This document shows, piece by piece, positions 34,932 to 45,649 of a stretch of 64,000 nt of DNA. This stretch comes from Emergomyces orientalis (taxonomy: Eukaryota > Ascomycota > Eurotiomycetes > Onygenales > Ajellomycetaceae). The stretch spans positions 186,001 through 250,000 of the forward strand of contig MOWL01000025.1 of the NCBI GenBank assembly GCA_002110485.1, in the 5' to 3' direction. Position 1 is the stretch's first letter; each line of letters starts with the position of its first letter. The translations under genes were made by a program, and so were the position numbers. The notes beneath the pieces were generated by a model. The model was given only the letters and a program-made list of their open reading frames with translations. It did not search any database and was not told where the DNA came from.

Positions 34932-36421
34932 ATGACTTCCCAACCCTCAAGCAACCAAAGGCCCCAAATCCAACCCTGTAGATATAAGACCGGTAAAACT
35001 CTTGGAGCCGGATCGTATTCTGTGGTCAAAGAATGCGTGCATATTGACACTGGCCGATATTATGCCGCGAAGGTCATTAACAAGCGATTGATGGCAGGGA
35101 GGGAACACATGGTGAATCTCATTTCAACATATTTTTGGAAATATCAATATCACGGCAGGTGACTGATAAACCGTTGGACCAGGTCCGGAATGAAATTGCC
35201 GTGCTCAAAAGAGTGTCCATGGGCCATCAGAATATCCTGACGTTGGTGGATTACTTTGAGACCATGAACAACCGTACGTCACTACCTTTCTGTTTCCATG
35301 AAGGAATTGATTTTTTCCACCGAGACAAAAGCTCATCGCATTCCTTTCAATTTCCCTAGTATATCTCGTCACCGATCTTGCGCTTGGGGGAGAACTATTT
35401 GATAGAATCTGCCGTAAGGGCAGCTACTATGAGTCGGATGCGGCCGATCTGATCCGCGCGACCCTTTCCGCTGTCGCATATCTTCATGACCACGGAATCG
35501 TACATCGAGATCTAAAGCCGGAGAATCTCCTGTTTCGCACACCAGAAGACAATGCAGATCTACTTATTGCAGATTTTGGCCTATCAAGGATCATGGACGA
35601 GGAACAATTTCACGTTCTAACCACGACCTGTGGCACACCTGGGTATATGGCCCCAGAAATCTTTAAAAAGACTGGCCATGGAAAGCCTGTGTATGTTCCA
35701 TCTCCCTCTACAATGGGCCATTTGCTGTGTTAGACACAACTAATGTGATGCCAACACCATTTAATTTGGCTTTGATAGGGATATTTGGGCCACGGGCGTA
35801 ATAACATACTTCCTCCTATGCGGCTACACCCCCTTTGACCGAGAATCAAATCTTGAAGAAATGCAAGCCATTCTTGTTGCAGATTACTCTTTTACACCGC
35901 TCGAGTACTGGCGCGGAGTCTCCGTAACCGCTCGGGAGTTCATCAAACGCTGCCTCACCATCGATCCTAAGGCAAGAATGACAGCCCACGAAGCACTCCA
36001 ACACCCATGGATCAACCCACCCACCGACCCCATGGACCCATCGTCGCCCATGCGCATGGGTTCCGGCGAGGACCTCTTGCCTGTCGTCAAGAAGAACTTC
36101 AATGCAAGACGCACCCTTCACAAAGCCATCGATACCGTGCGGGCAATTAACAAGCTACGAGAAGGCGGTGGGCTGATGATGGAGGGCGCTATGAGTGTAG
36201 ATCCTAAGCCGGAGCATGTTAATGGGAGCAATGTTGTCGATGATAGCGGGCGACAACAGCCGGATGGGGCGACGTCCGGTCATCCTGGTGATGAAGATCA
36301 CATGGAGATTGATAGTAGGGGCAACGCGAGGGGACAAACTGAAGAACAAATCCGAGAGCAGGAGCGTAAAGTGAAGGAAATGGTTACTGGATTGTGGCAA
36401 TCGAGCTCGAATCGACGGTGA
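34932..36421 (+). CDS. CMK1: Calcium/calmodulin-dependent protein kinase, CMK type
   Basis: Serine/threonine kinase of the CaMK I/II group, activated by Ca2+/calmodulin. Exons 34932-35111, 35183-35273, 35360-35690 and 35779-36421 give 414 residues. The kinase domain shows the glycine loop GAGSYSVV (26-32), AAK with K47, the catalytic loop HRDLKPENLL, the DFGLSR magnesium loop, CGTPGYMAPE and DIWATGVITYFLLCGYTPF. After the kinase domain comes a basic amphipathic segment, NARRTLHKAIDTVRAINKL, in the place of the autoinhibitory/calmodulin-binding helix. The tail (to EMVTGLWQSSSNRR) is polar. All four joins restore family sequence, e.g. ETMNNLYLVTD and GKPVDIWATG. It resembles Aspergillus CmkA and yeast Cmk1/2; which paralogue it is cannot be fixed from this window. 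Confidence 0.94.
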
Positions 36422-37421
36422 TTCCCATTTGGAGAATGAAAAATGGAGCATGTGAGAGAGACCCGACTTTTTCTTTCTTTTTTTCTTGACTCTGTCTTTC
36501 TCTCTCTGGATTTTCCCTTCCCTCCTTTTATTTTTTTTAAGCCCGCTATGGGCGCTTTTTCATTTTTTGGAACTGAGGACCCGAAGGAGCGACGAAATAT
36601 TTTCTGAATTACACGTACTTCTGGACTGGAAATGACTGGATGTGCACACGAATCTCTTGTTCCATTTTCTCGCCCAATGGCTTTTTTTTATTCTGATATT
36701 TCTGAATACCATCACTGGTTTGATGATTTCGAATTGATTTTCTTTTTCTTTACCTTTCTCGGAATGGAGAATAAACCAGTCGCGGTGGTTGTTTTACCTC
36801 CCTCATCAACCAAGTCCCATCTTTGTTCTATGTTGTCGAATGTATTCATTGCATATTTGAAGATAAAATATACTATTTATGTACCGGAATTATGGGAAAA
36901 TATATGCCAAAGAATTGAAATGACATGGTCAAAATTGACCAATGCCTACCACGTAGCAATATATTATGGACTGAATGTTTTCCGACACTAAAACCTGTCG
37001 GCTCAAATAATTTTGCTCTTGACAGCTAAAGAGTGCGAGCAGCAACAAAAAGTTTTCATTTCTCGTTCTGAGAAAACATTATCATTATTATAAGTTAGCA
37101 ATGGCCCTAGCAATGTCTATGTTGCTGGAAATTCACAATCGCAAACTCCATGCCCGCCTGTACATAAGCGATCATCCACGAATGCCCCGGGACTAGAGTA
37201 AGGTAAATGTAGATCAGAGAAGTAAACGCCCCACTTCCACCGGGTTTATCTTGTTTTCAAGGTATTGTTTTCTAAGATATAACAAAACGAACAGGGTGGG
37301 ATATACTAGGAATTAGGGGAAGGTAGGATGAATGAGAAAACGAACAGCGCGAAGAAGGAAAGCGGAGATAAAAAAAAAAGGGGGCAGAAGAGAGAAGAAC
37401 AAATATGTGCCCCCAAATCAT
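36422..37421. other. Convergent 3' region, kinase / AMMECR1
   Basis: 1 kb of A/T-rich DNA with pyrimidine tracts (36465-36540) that probably belong to the kinase 3' untranslated region. A 119-codon frame at 36632 has biased A/T-driven composition and no family. No RNA gene seen. Confidence 0.55.
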
Positions 37422-38621
37422 TCACATCCCCGACTCTAAAAGCTCCCGACGATTATCCGACGACTCAACCCATTTTCTCCACTCATGCCATTCCGCAAAA
37501 GTCGCACTCGCCTTCAAACCCTGATATCTAACTGTTTTAAACTCAGACACATGTTCCCACGGTTTCCCGGTCGCACTATTTGCACCGCTAGATGAATTCA
37601 CGCTTCCTCGCAGAAATCTGCGCGCCACCCTTCCGCCACCACTACTACCACCATAACCGTCCCAGCCTGCTTTTCTCATCAAACTTTCAACGGTTTCTTC
37701 CTTTGTCCACCCTTGCTCGACTGCTACGTCAGGAAGGTAGGTAGCGCCGAACCGCCTTCCGCGATAGATAAATGATATGCGTAGGCCGTGGATGCCCAAG
37801 GTCCAGTCGAGGGCGTGGGAGCACGTTTCGAAGGAGGAGAGGAGTGTTAGAGAGCAAGAGAGAGAGGGCAGTAAAGATGATGGGATGGGGGGAAATCGTG
37901 TGTCACCGAAAGCACTGGCGCGGGACTTGTTAGTTATATACTCCTGTTCCTGGTAAACATTGCAGTACATGGGTCGACAGGCGCAGAGATCAAACAGCAA
38001 AAGTGAAAATTACTGAACATACGAAGTGAGCGCGTATGATTTTAAACCAGCGGCTAGTTCCTGTGGCTCAAATGTACCTATGCAGCCACGAAGTGATTTA
38101 TGACCGTTGCTGGAGAGAGTGTTCCAGGTGACGAATAATGGGTATGTCATGTCGGCAGTATCAGTTGAAAAGCTTGCAGTAGCTCCTTTTGATCGTGAGA
38201 ATAAAGAAGAGGCTCTCGGGCTAATAGAAGTTGTAGAAGACGCACTTGTCAAGGCAGAGCGGGAGGAGCTATTGGAGAGTGCAGAAGGGGTAGATGTGTT
38301 GGATGAGTGGGATGATGAGTCTCCTTGAAGACGGCTAATGCTGGGCAATTGCACCTTCTGAGGGGGGCTTGCAATATGAGCTACATCATCAGATTCTTCG
38401 CTATCATTGTCCTGCGCTTCTGGCCGATCTCCATTCGCAACTACATCGCCGTTGTCCAAGTGATCTGCGGAAGCATGAAAGTCGGCTCGTAAAGCAAGTT
38501 CCTTGGAAGATTCGAACGCTTCCCACAGGTCTTCTACCACTGCGAGACTAGGGGGTTCTATGCCTTCAAAGGAAGCAGATAGACATTCAAAGCAGTAGAA
38601 ACATTGAGCTGGAGAAGCCAT
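37422..38621 (-). CDS. AMMECR1-domain protein
   Basis: Exons 38621-38023 and 37914-37422 (108-nt intron, GTATGT...GCCAG, with a TAACTAAC branch region) give 363 residues. The start MASPAQCFYCFECLSASF is typical of fungal members and is chosen over an upstream in-frame codon at 38669. After a serine-rich insertion (about 60-150) comes the AMMECR1 domain: TYPLFVTWNTL, the signature LRGCIGTF (about 177-184) and LKSYALTSAFGDTRF, which the splice restores. The domain continues through GIHGLRISF, GATYLPDVAVEQGW and ETVESLMRKAGW and ends near TVRYQGLKA. The family is conserved from archaea to humans; its biochemical role is not established, so none is assigned. It is convergent with the kinase, with gene-poor DNA upstream. 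Confidence 0.93.
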
Positions 38622-40052
38622 GAGGCGTGCAAACGAGCTGGCGAGAAACCCTGTCCACTCCCCTCCCAAGGAGAAGTAGTAAGAGAGTGGTTGAGAAACC
38701 GTGAGGATCGTGCGGCCTTGATATATGAAAGGATTATATAGAAGCTCTCAAAAGCGGGGCCTGACACAAAAGCTGGTGCCAGCGCAGAGGGGTAACTGGG
38801 GAGTTATATGAACGCGGGAGGCTGGGGCTTTAAGGGGTTGGCTTTCGTTCCCAGCTTCATCAATCTGCTTTATTGGTTGCTGGAGCATTGGAAGTTGGCG
38901 GTTCGCATACAGTAGTTCTTTCACATATAGCCAACGTCCCAAGCCTCGCCGTCTGAGTTGTCAGGTCAAGCAAGGAAGAGAGCGGGAGAGGTTGAAATCA
39001 AAGATAGCCGCGTCCAGTGACCTAATTAGGGCTGGAAGCACCTGAAGCAATCTTTATCAGGCGCGGATAATTAATACGCCGATAATCCGGCGTAGTTTGT
39101 TTCAAAACACCATCTTCAACCATCAATGATCATCCAGCTTGGAGGTAGACAGGTAATATACCTTAATCTACCTATCCAGTTACGGTTTACGTATAGCAGA
39201 ACTACCTCAGAGTTGAGCGTATTTTCCCCTGCTGTTTTGACGTGGATATGGGAGGCTTAAACGACTTATATCAGATAATCCTGGGCTGGGTTGTGCGACG
39301 ATATGAATTTCAATAAGTTGGCAGGCAGCAACGCAGCATTCCTCTTATCGGTTAAGTGGCGCTCGTTTGAGCAGAGAAGTAGAAACATGAAAAGAGATAT
39401 TGGACCTGCTCCGTTTCCCCTTTTCTTTCTTTTCCGATTGAATTAATTCTACCAGTCAATCATTATCCTAGAATCAACGTGCCTAACAAACTCTAGCGCG
39501 AGGGTGATGGAGCATGTCAATAATCTTCCCCAATTTGCAAGATCGAAGATAACAAGGGAGAAGATAATGATCGCCCTCGGTTGACCTCTGCGTTTCTGTA
39601 ACATTCCTCTACAATTTTACTGCGTACAAGGATACGGTGAGATCGGGCGGCGACTGGGAATATCAAGAATGAAACCATGAATCAGAACCGAAATCTCAGT
39701 CTCTTGATGCTATCTCATTAGGACATCATGAAATTGAGATAGGAAAGAAAATGAGTTCGTTTATTCAAAATATATCCCATACAACCAAGATTGGCTACCA
39801 GGATTAGAAAGTAATGCTTCGTGTTTCATCATATCACGGGTATTCTATGTGAACTTTCGAAAACCCAGAGCGAAATACAAACTGTGCAAAATGACGATGT
39901 AAGTACAGGTAGGTTCGTATCCCGAAATATTTGTTGACCGCATGTAGTGTGAACGTCCCTACCGATGGCTAACTTTTTGTAGATGCTACATTTCTCCAGC
40001 AACGGGTGACAAAATCTCAAACTCTGTCCGCTTGGTTGTTCTTTCCACCGCC
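38622..40052. other. Gene-poor region upstream of AMMECR1
   Basis: 1.4 kb with no supported gene. The part next to 38621 would be the AMMECR1 upstream region. Frames are under 70 codons and not coding-like. The last about 50 bp may hold unrecognisable N-terminal sequence of the pseudogene that follows. Confidence 0.55.
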
Positions 40053-41382
40053 ATGATTAATCCTGCTAGTATAATTCATCTAGAGACACATCCCAGAGTC
40101 GTTATAAAAGCCACCGCGTCCCTGGGACCTCAAAACTGCCCAAATAGCAGTCAAGAATTATTCCATTGAACGGGCCTATGGGTCGTATGAAGAACTCTTG
40201 AAAGATCCGGAGATTGGTGCTATATATATTAGTTTGCCGAACGGTATGTATGCTGGTGAGAACTACCGTATTTAAGTTGTTCAAATCGATTCGTATCTTC
40301 TACTGTCGCTCAAGCGTGAAGCAAAGCTAATAATTATGATTGGTCAAGAATGGGCCAAATGGGCTATGAACGCCGGAAAGCATGTACTGATTGAGAAGCC
40401 CGTTGCGTCAATTGCGGAGGAGGCAACCGCTATTTTTGACACAGCAAAAAGGCCAATCGTGTGGCCGCGTAAACATTCCACTGGCAATTCCATCCCGCTG
40501 CACATGTTGTGTACTCTTTGATTAAGCCCGGGAGATATGGACGACTGATTTCTACCTACTCGCGGATGACCAAACCCGCTAACTCCCTCCCGTGAAATGA
40601 TGTTCGCTGGCAATATGATCTTGCTAGTGGGAGCTTGATCGGCATGGCCTACGTTGTGTCCCCAACACGATATTTCCTGGATGCTGGGACACCACAGCGG
40701 ATTGAATACGCAAAAGCGCGGACATTACAATATGATAAGCGAGTCGATAATCCATGAAGGCAAGGATGTATTTCGAGTCGAAAGTCGTTGCGAATTCTGG
40801 CCTTGGGAGGAGCTGATATCAAGATCGGCGTGAACCAGTCATATATTAGGCATATTATCCCCAAGGTCTGGGAGGCTCCATCGACCATGATTGAGCTAGA
40901 ACATGCTAGCAGCTACTTCTATAAGTCTGTTGCTTCTTTCCTCTGGTAATCTTGTTCTTTTTAAAAAGAAAATATAAATCCTAAGAAATCCCTCTGAACT
41001 GGATAGATGCTCTCCATAGGTTCATGATGCCCCACATGCTCCACTAGATTGAAGCCATAGACAAACGAATTGGACAGAAACACACCCAGAAGCACTGCAA
41101 CTTTTGGTCCCGAATGGGGAGTGCATTCGGGCCGTAGTGGAGCACTTACCAGTACGCCCCATCTTTAAAACCGTTTTATTAAACCGCTTTGATTTAAATT
41201 AACAATTATTTTCCACTTGCAGGTATCAACTGGAAGCCTTTGTAGACAAAATCACGGGCAAGGGGCCTGTCCATTGGATTTTTCACGAAGATAGTGTGGC
41301 ACAGATGCGAACATTGGGTGCAATATATGAGGAGTCTGGACTGGGCAAAAGACCTAGCAAGTTCACGGAATCGAAAATTTGA
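40053..41382 (+). pseudogene. Decayed Gfo/Idh/MocA-family dehydrogenase
   Basis: Pieces of an NAD(P)-dependent oxidoreductase of the dimeric dihydrodiol dehydrogenase type appear in order but in different frames. They are THPRVVIKATAS (about 40092), AYGSYEELLKDPEIGAIYISLPN (to 40243), EWAKWAMNAGKHVLIEKPVAS with the catalytic-type EKP motif (from 40349), FHWQFHPAAHVVYSLIKPGRYG, GIYL-like substrate-domain pieces such as YFLDAGTPQRIEYAKA, and the C-terminal YQLEAFVDKITGKGPVHWIF, ending TGA at 41382. The frame is broken by a shift after DTAKR, a TAA in place of a residue before FHWQF, a TGA where tryptophan is expected before NDVRW, and another shift near 40790. Two introns keep GT...AG ends (40244-40348 and about 41151-41220). 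The Rossmann N-terminus is not recognisable. It is clearly non-functional as it stands. Confidence 0.85.
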
Positions 41383-42663
41383 ATTGAGGATTTTTGAGTG
41401 AAGAACGGCTTTCCAATTGATAAACTAAAGTCACGATGTCGAAGAGGGGCGTTTATTAAATACATGGCATGGTTCGATGGTTCCTGGGCTCGGCGATAGC
41501 TGGTTGCCTACTAATAGTGAATATTTTTTAAGTTTAAGTGAAAAATATTATATTAAAAGGTTTTGCCTGTTATTGTCCTTGTTGGGCAATTATTAAAAAT
41601 GGAATTTAATCAATGATATCTTCTCTGTATAATACATTCATCACCTCCTCCTGCACGCAGTTCGAGCGGCAACTAATAAATGGGACTCCCGCGCTTAGTT
41701 AGCCTATATTTTAAGTAAAAGCTTAAATGAACTGCTAACAACTCAATTGGCCAAAGAGCCATCAATAGTATTTTCACATGACTAACTTGAGGCTGATCTT
41801 ATTTTGGCCGCGGTCGCCTAAGTTATGTACTGTACAAACCCCATAACCGTCAATTGTCGAGAGATAATGACGAGCGATCAACATGCAAAATAAAGGATTT
41901 TAGCTCCCCCTCCGCCTTCCCGTCTGAGCTCTAATGACCAGTGTCAGAAATAAACCTGGGGCTGCTTGAACAGTCATGCTACGACTGCATCTCAAAACAG
42001 CTCTCGTCTCAGGCTCGTTTCAGTGGCCATACACAGCTCACACTCTATTCTTATGAATCAAGTAATTCCGGCCCCATTCTCCGATATTCACTTCCGTAAA
42101 TGGCGAGTTCTATAACAAGTTTGGATTTAAGACATTGGAATTGCAAGGGTTGTCGGCCCAGTAAACGCTAAAGGGAATACAACCTTCCCTGCATAGGTTT
42201 CTCACACTCTACCATACGTGTGCTCAGAATTCCAAATGCGAACGAAATAGCGTCGTTTCTAACACGGCTGCCACACAGCCTGTCTCACTGTATGACATGA
42301 AGCTGCCCTTGCCTGTCAATTTATATGGTAGCATCTATTACGAAGGACTCCTGGGCACGGGGTGGCTTGCCTCAAATTATTATTACAGTGCCTCTTTTCC
42401 AAACCCATGGAAAACTTTTTTCATTTGTGTCCTTAGCTTCCTCGCTCTTCTTTCATCGGTTTAAAAAGTGCGTGTACATGATTCCTTTCCCCTTCCTTCG
42501 ATCTGTCCTTCTGTCGAATCCTCGGTTTTATTCCTAGACCAATTTCCGTTGAAAACACAAGATCTTTCCTTTTGTCGCCGGTCGACCTTTGTCCCTCATT
42601 AATCAGCCAACCTCCTCTCTTTACCCAAATTCTTTTTTATACTTTTAAGGGATTACGTCGAAA
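41383..42663. other. Intergenic, upstream region of the secreted-peptide gene
   Basis: 1.28 kb. The half next to the pseudogene is A/T-rich; 42400-42650 is strongly pyrimidine-rich (runs of CTT/TCC), as expected for a fungal promoter or 5' leader of an expressed gene. Frames such as 42325-42537 reflect that bias. Confidence 0.5.
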
Positions 42664-42880
42664 ATGAAGCTCATCATTGCCTTCTTCTCTTTCCTGGCCG
42701 TCGCCATTGCTGCTCCCTCAACTGTCGATTGTATGTTGGGCCTTGACGAGTGGAACTCAAGGATTAGAGGAAGTTTGCTAACTCTAGATTACAGCTCGCA
42801 GTGACACTGAACCAGCAATGGTGAATGCTGCGGGGGAAGTCGTGCCTTTTGATCCTGCTGGAGTTGTTGTGAAAGTGTAG
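42664..42880 (+). CDS. Small secreted peptide, 50 residues, unknown
   Basis: Exons 42664-42730 and 42795-42880 flank a 64-nt intron (GTATGT...TTACAG) with a GCTAAC branch site. An alternative CTAG acceptor ten nt earlier stops at once, so the later one is used. The product has an evident signal peptide: MKLIIAFFSFLAVAIAAPS, with cleavage expected after AIA-A or close by. About 30 residues then follow: STVDSRSDTEPAMV, then NAAGEVVPFDPAGVVVKV. No cysteine, no dibasic processing site and no known antimicrobial or pheromone motif is seen. The strong pyrimidine-rich leader and perfect splice signals suggest real expression. I recall similar short 'PAMV-AAG-VVPF' peptides in other ascomycetes but cannot name a family. 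Role unknown; extracellular or wall location inferred. Confidence 0.72.
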
Positions 42881-43338
42881 ACATTTTGCAGAAGGACTAG
42901 CTGATGGGGCTGAATGTTGGCCTAGGTGGCTGTGCAGGATTAGGTTGGAAGGGAGGCTTTTTTCGTGGTTGGGGTCAAGATTCAGGAGCTGACGAAGAGT
43001 TGGTCGGTGTTGGGTGTGGATGTTTTGTACCCTCGTGTACTATACCGAACAGGATGCCGCCCGGCGATTGAAGACACCTCGACGATTGGATCTGTGTACG
43101 GAAGCCATGTTGATTTCAGATGTGCCATTCATAATTGTTGGGTTGGGTTGGGTTGATTTATTTATTTTCTGTACAGATACGGATGCTGTAACAATTTCTT
43201 TTTACCAATTGAGACTTTACGTATCAGTCAAATGGAGAGATCGAACTTGAGGTTTCCTAGCAATTTTTTCTGAAAATGTTTTCCTCGTCCAAATGGTATA
43301 CAATCATTATATGCGTGATGTTGCAGCTTTCAATTTCT
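42881..43338. other. 3' flank of secreted-peptide gene / ECD
   Basis: 458 bp between convergent genes, probably the 3' untranslated region of the peptide gene. It has two overlapping frames of 63 and 78 codons, neither coding-like. Confidence 0.5.
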
Positions 43339-45332
43339 CTATTTCGATTCACGGTCATCTTTTGGTAATTTCATACCCATCATGCCTAACAAATTGCTTC
43401 CGGGTCCTGCAGAGCCGGCCTGGCTGCGAAAACTCTCTAGCAAATTTTGAGCAAGGTTGAAGTCCACGGTCTCGACATCATAATCCTCCTCATCGCCGGT
43501 CTTCCCTTCGACTTCCCGGTTTTCATCTGAGCTTCCCGTGGAATGAGCACGCTCATTCCCTTTAATGGCTTGTTTCCCTTTTCCTTTTGGATTCAAATCA
43601 AGGACTCCGGTTTCTCTTAATTCAGCCTCCATCTGGTTTGATAACTCTTCAATCTGTTCGCTGTCGTCTTCAGCTTCATCATCGTCCGAGTTCAGCTCTT
43701 TAACTCGCTTCGAGGTAACGGGGCGGGCACTCCCTTCCGGCTTCGAAGGAAGTCCCATCATTTCTTCCATCATCTTCGAGAACTCATTTTCGTCAAATGA
43801 TACCTCTTTATCTTCGCCATCGCTACTGAAATCTTCACTATCGACATCGAAATCATCAGAATCCATCTCGTCAATAAAATCGGCTCCATCAAGGCCGGCG
43901 CGGTCGTCATTCAGAAATTGCTCGAATCGTTCCACTATTCTTTGGAGATTCTCTTGGGCAGCTTGGTCACCAAATGCGCCGGCAGATTTAGCACTTTTTT
44001 CAGCCCCATGTCGGCCTTTCAACTCCTCTTCAAGGTCCTCGAAGCTGATATCCAGCCACTTCTCATCATCTTCGCGTTTCTCCCAGGTCGATTCAATCTC
44101 GTCGTTTGTCGGCAATTTTTCATCTCCAGATTCGACGTCTCCAACTACAAGCTGTATTTCCCTTACTGTTACCTTATCCTGGTTTTGGGGATCTGATAAC
44201 AGCATTTCAAACCCGCTGGTGACTTTCATCCCCATTTCAGCGCGAGCATATTGTGTTTTCGCGGTTTCAGGCGGCAGTTTGCCTTTCCAGGCTGGAGGTA
44301 GCTCAAAATCCTGGCATTTTAATTGTGCATACCCAACTCTTGTAAAGCGGACGCTGACGGTGACTAAATCCTCAGGTTTGAATATCAGCGCACTTGGGTC
44401 CTTTGCCTTTAAAGGCCGTAACGATATTGGATCCCGAATATAGAAGGCGTCTACTGCTGGTGATATATAAGACGGTTTTAAATGTAGTATGTGTGCAAGT
44501 TTTCGTGGGATAGTAATGGGAGATGCGTGGAGGTTGTCCGTGATTTGCTTAGGGTAATTGCGAAGTCGATAAAATGCCTCAGCTTCTATCGTTGGGGAAT
44601 GCATTAATCTTTGAGGGTCTTCACGAATTATATTCCTTGCCTCTCGAAATGTTAGTGGTTTGACGTTGGACCCTTTGGCTTTCTCAGGTTTTATGATAAG
44701 TAGATTTTCCTTGTGAATCCAAACCTGCAGTAGGTCAGCATGTCAAACCCGAACCGAAGAGTATGCATGACCTACTCTATGATTAGCAACTTCTGGTTCA
44801 AGCCATGATGGCAATGTTGCAGCAGCTTCCACGAGCAAAAATTCGCCGTCACTATCCGAGACCTTCACCCATAGATCCTCGAACTGCCGTGTCAACTCTC
44901 GCAATATATAAACGATAACCCATTCATCCTCGATTGAGTCGCCATATTCAGTTCGTCCACGGAGTAAATTCAACCCTATCTCACGTTCGCCAACGATCTT
45001 GTTAGCTAGCTAATATCCAAATGGCCTCCAAATAACTGGTATCCGGGGGCCAACAAACGAACCTGCTCACCATCTTCTCGGGTCATTTCCAACTTAAGGC
45101 CATCGCGTTGCCATATATAGTCCTTCAGAAGCGTTTTCACTAGCTCTGCTGCAGCTCTTTGGACTTGGGTGAGGCGGGCACGAGCTAAGTCAGCATCAGC
45201 TGTGCTGTCGGCATTACCTGAGGAAATGCAATACAATGAATATTCGATGCAATCATCTGGGAGCTGTGGTTTGGGAATAGGATGAAATGTCGACCTAAAC
45301 CATTCGATATCCTCATCTGTAGGGGGCGCCAT
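43339..45332 (-). CDS. Ecdysoneless/SGT1-family protein
   Basis: Exons 45332-45071, 44975-44776 and 44724-43339 give 615 residues. The first intron uses donor G|GTGAGC and an acceptor 25 nt after a GCTAAC branch site, restoring TREDGLNLLRGRTEYGDSIEDEWVI, the family core. The second restores NHRVWIHKENLLII. Hallmarks are DDCIEYSLY near the start, LWVKVSDSDGEFLLVEAA, LPSWLEPEVANHRVW and, in the C-terminal half, a series of acidic segments (DEMDSDDFDVDSEDFSSDGED). Metazoan ECD acts in pre-mRNA splicing and cell-cycle progression; yeast relatives were named SGT1 (not the Hsp90 co-chaperone) and linked to transcription of glycolytic genes. The precise role in this organism is not shown. Head to head with the spindle-pole gene. 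Confidence 0.92.
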
Positions 45333-45649
45333 CTTGGTTATGGTCTGAAAGCAAGCTTTGAAATAATTTGAAATCGATTTGGCGATTGTGATGACTTCAC
45401 TAACTCACCCGGGCCGATATTTTGCCGGTCATATGTAAGCAACCGAACCGCGCTACACCTGATTAGGCTAGATGTAAACACCAGAGCATCCATGATTCCC
45501 AAACACGACTTTCCACATCATCGCCGCGTATTTTTACCATCGAGGTTCTGGGAGGGCACTTTTACGTTCAATGATTCTTTCTGCTTTCCTTATAATGAAT
45601 ATACGACCTGTCCAGCGCGAATCAGGTTAACCAGCATCGATAGGCAAAC
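45333..45649. promoter_or_regulatory. Divergent promoter ECD / PCP1
   Basis: 317 bp shared upstream region without a gene; no distinctive motif was recognised. Confidence 0.45.

Noticed and set aside
36632..36991. 119-codon frame downstream of the kinase
   Set aside because: A/T-driven composition, lies in the probable 3' untranslated region and has no domain.
43565..44443. 292-codon plus-strand frame
   Set aside because: Serine-rich antisense shadow of the acidic ECD C-terminal half.
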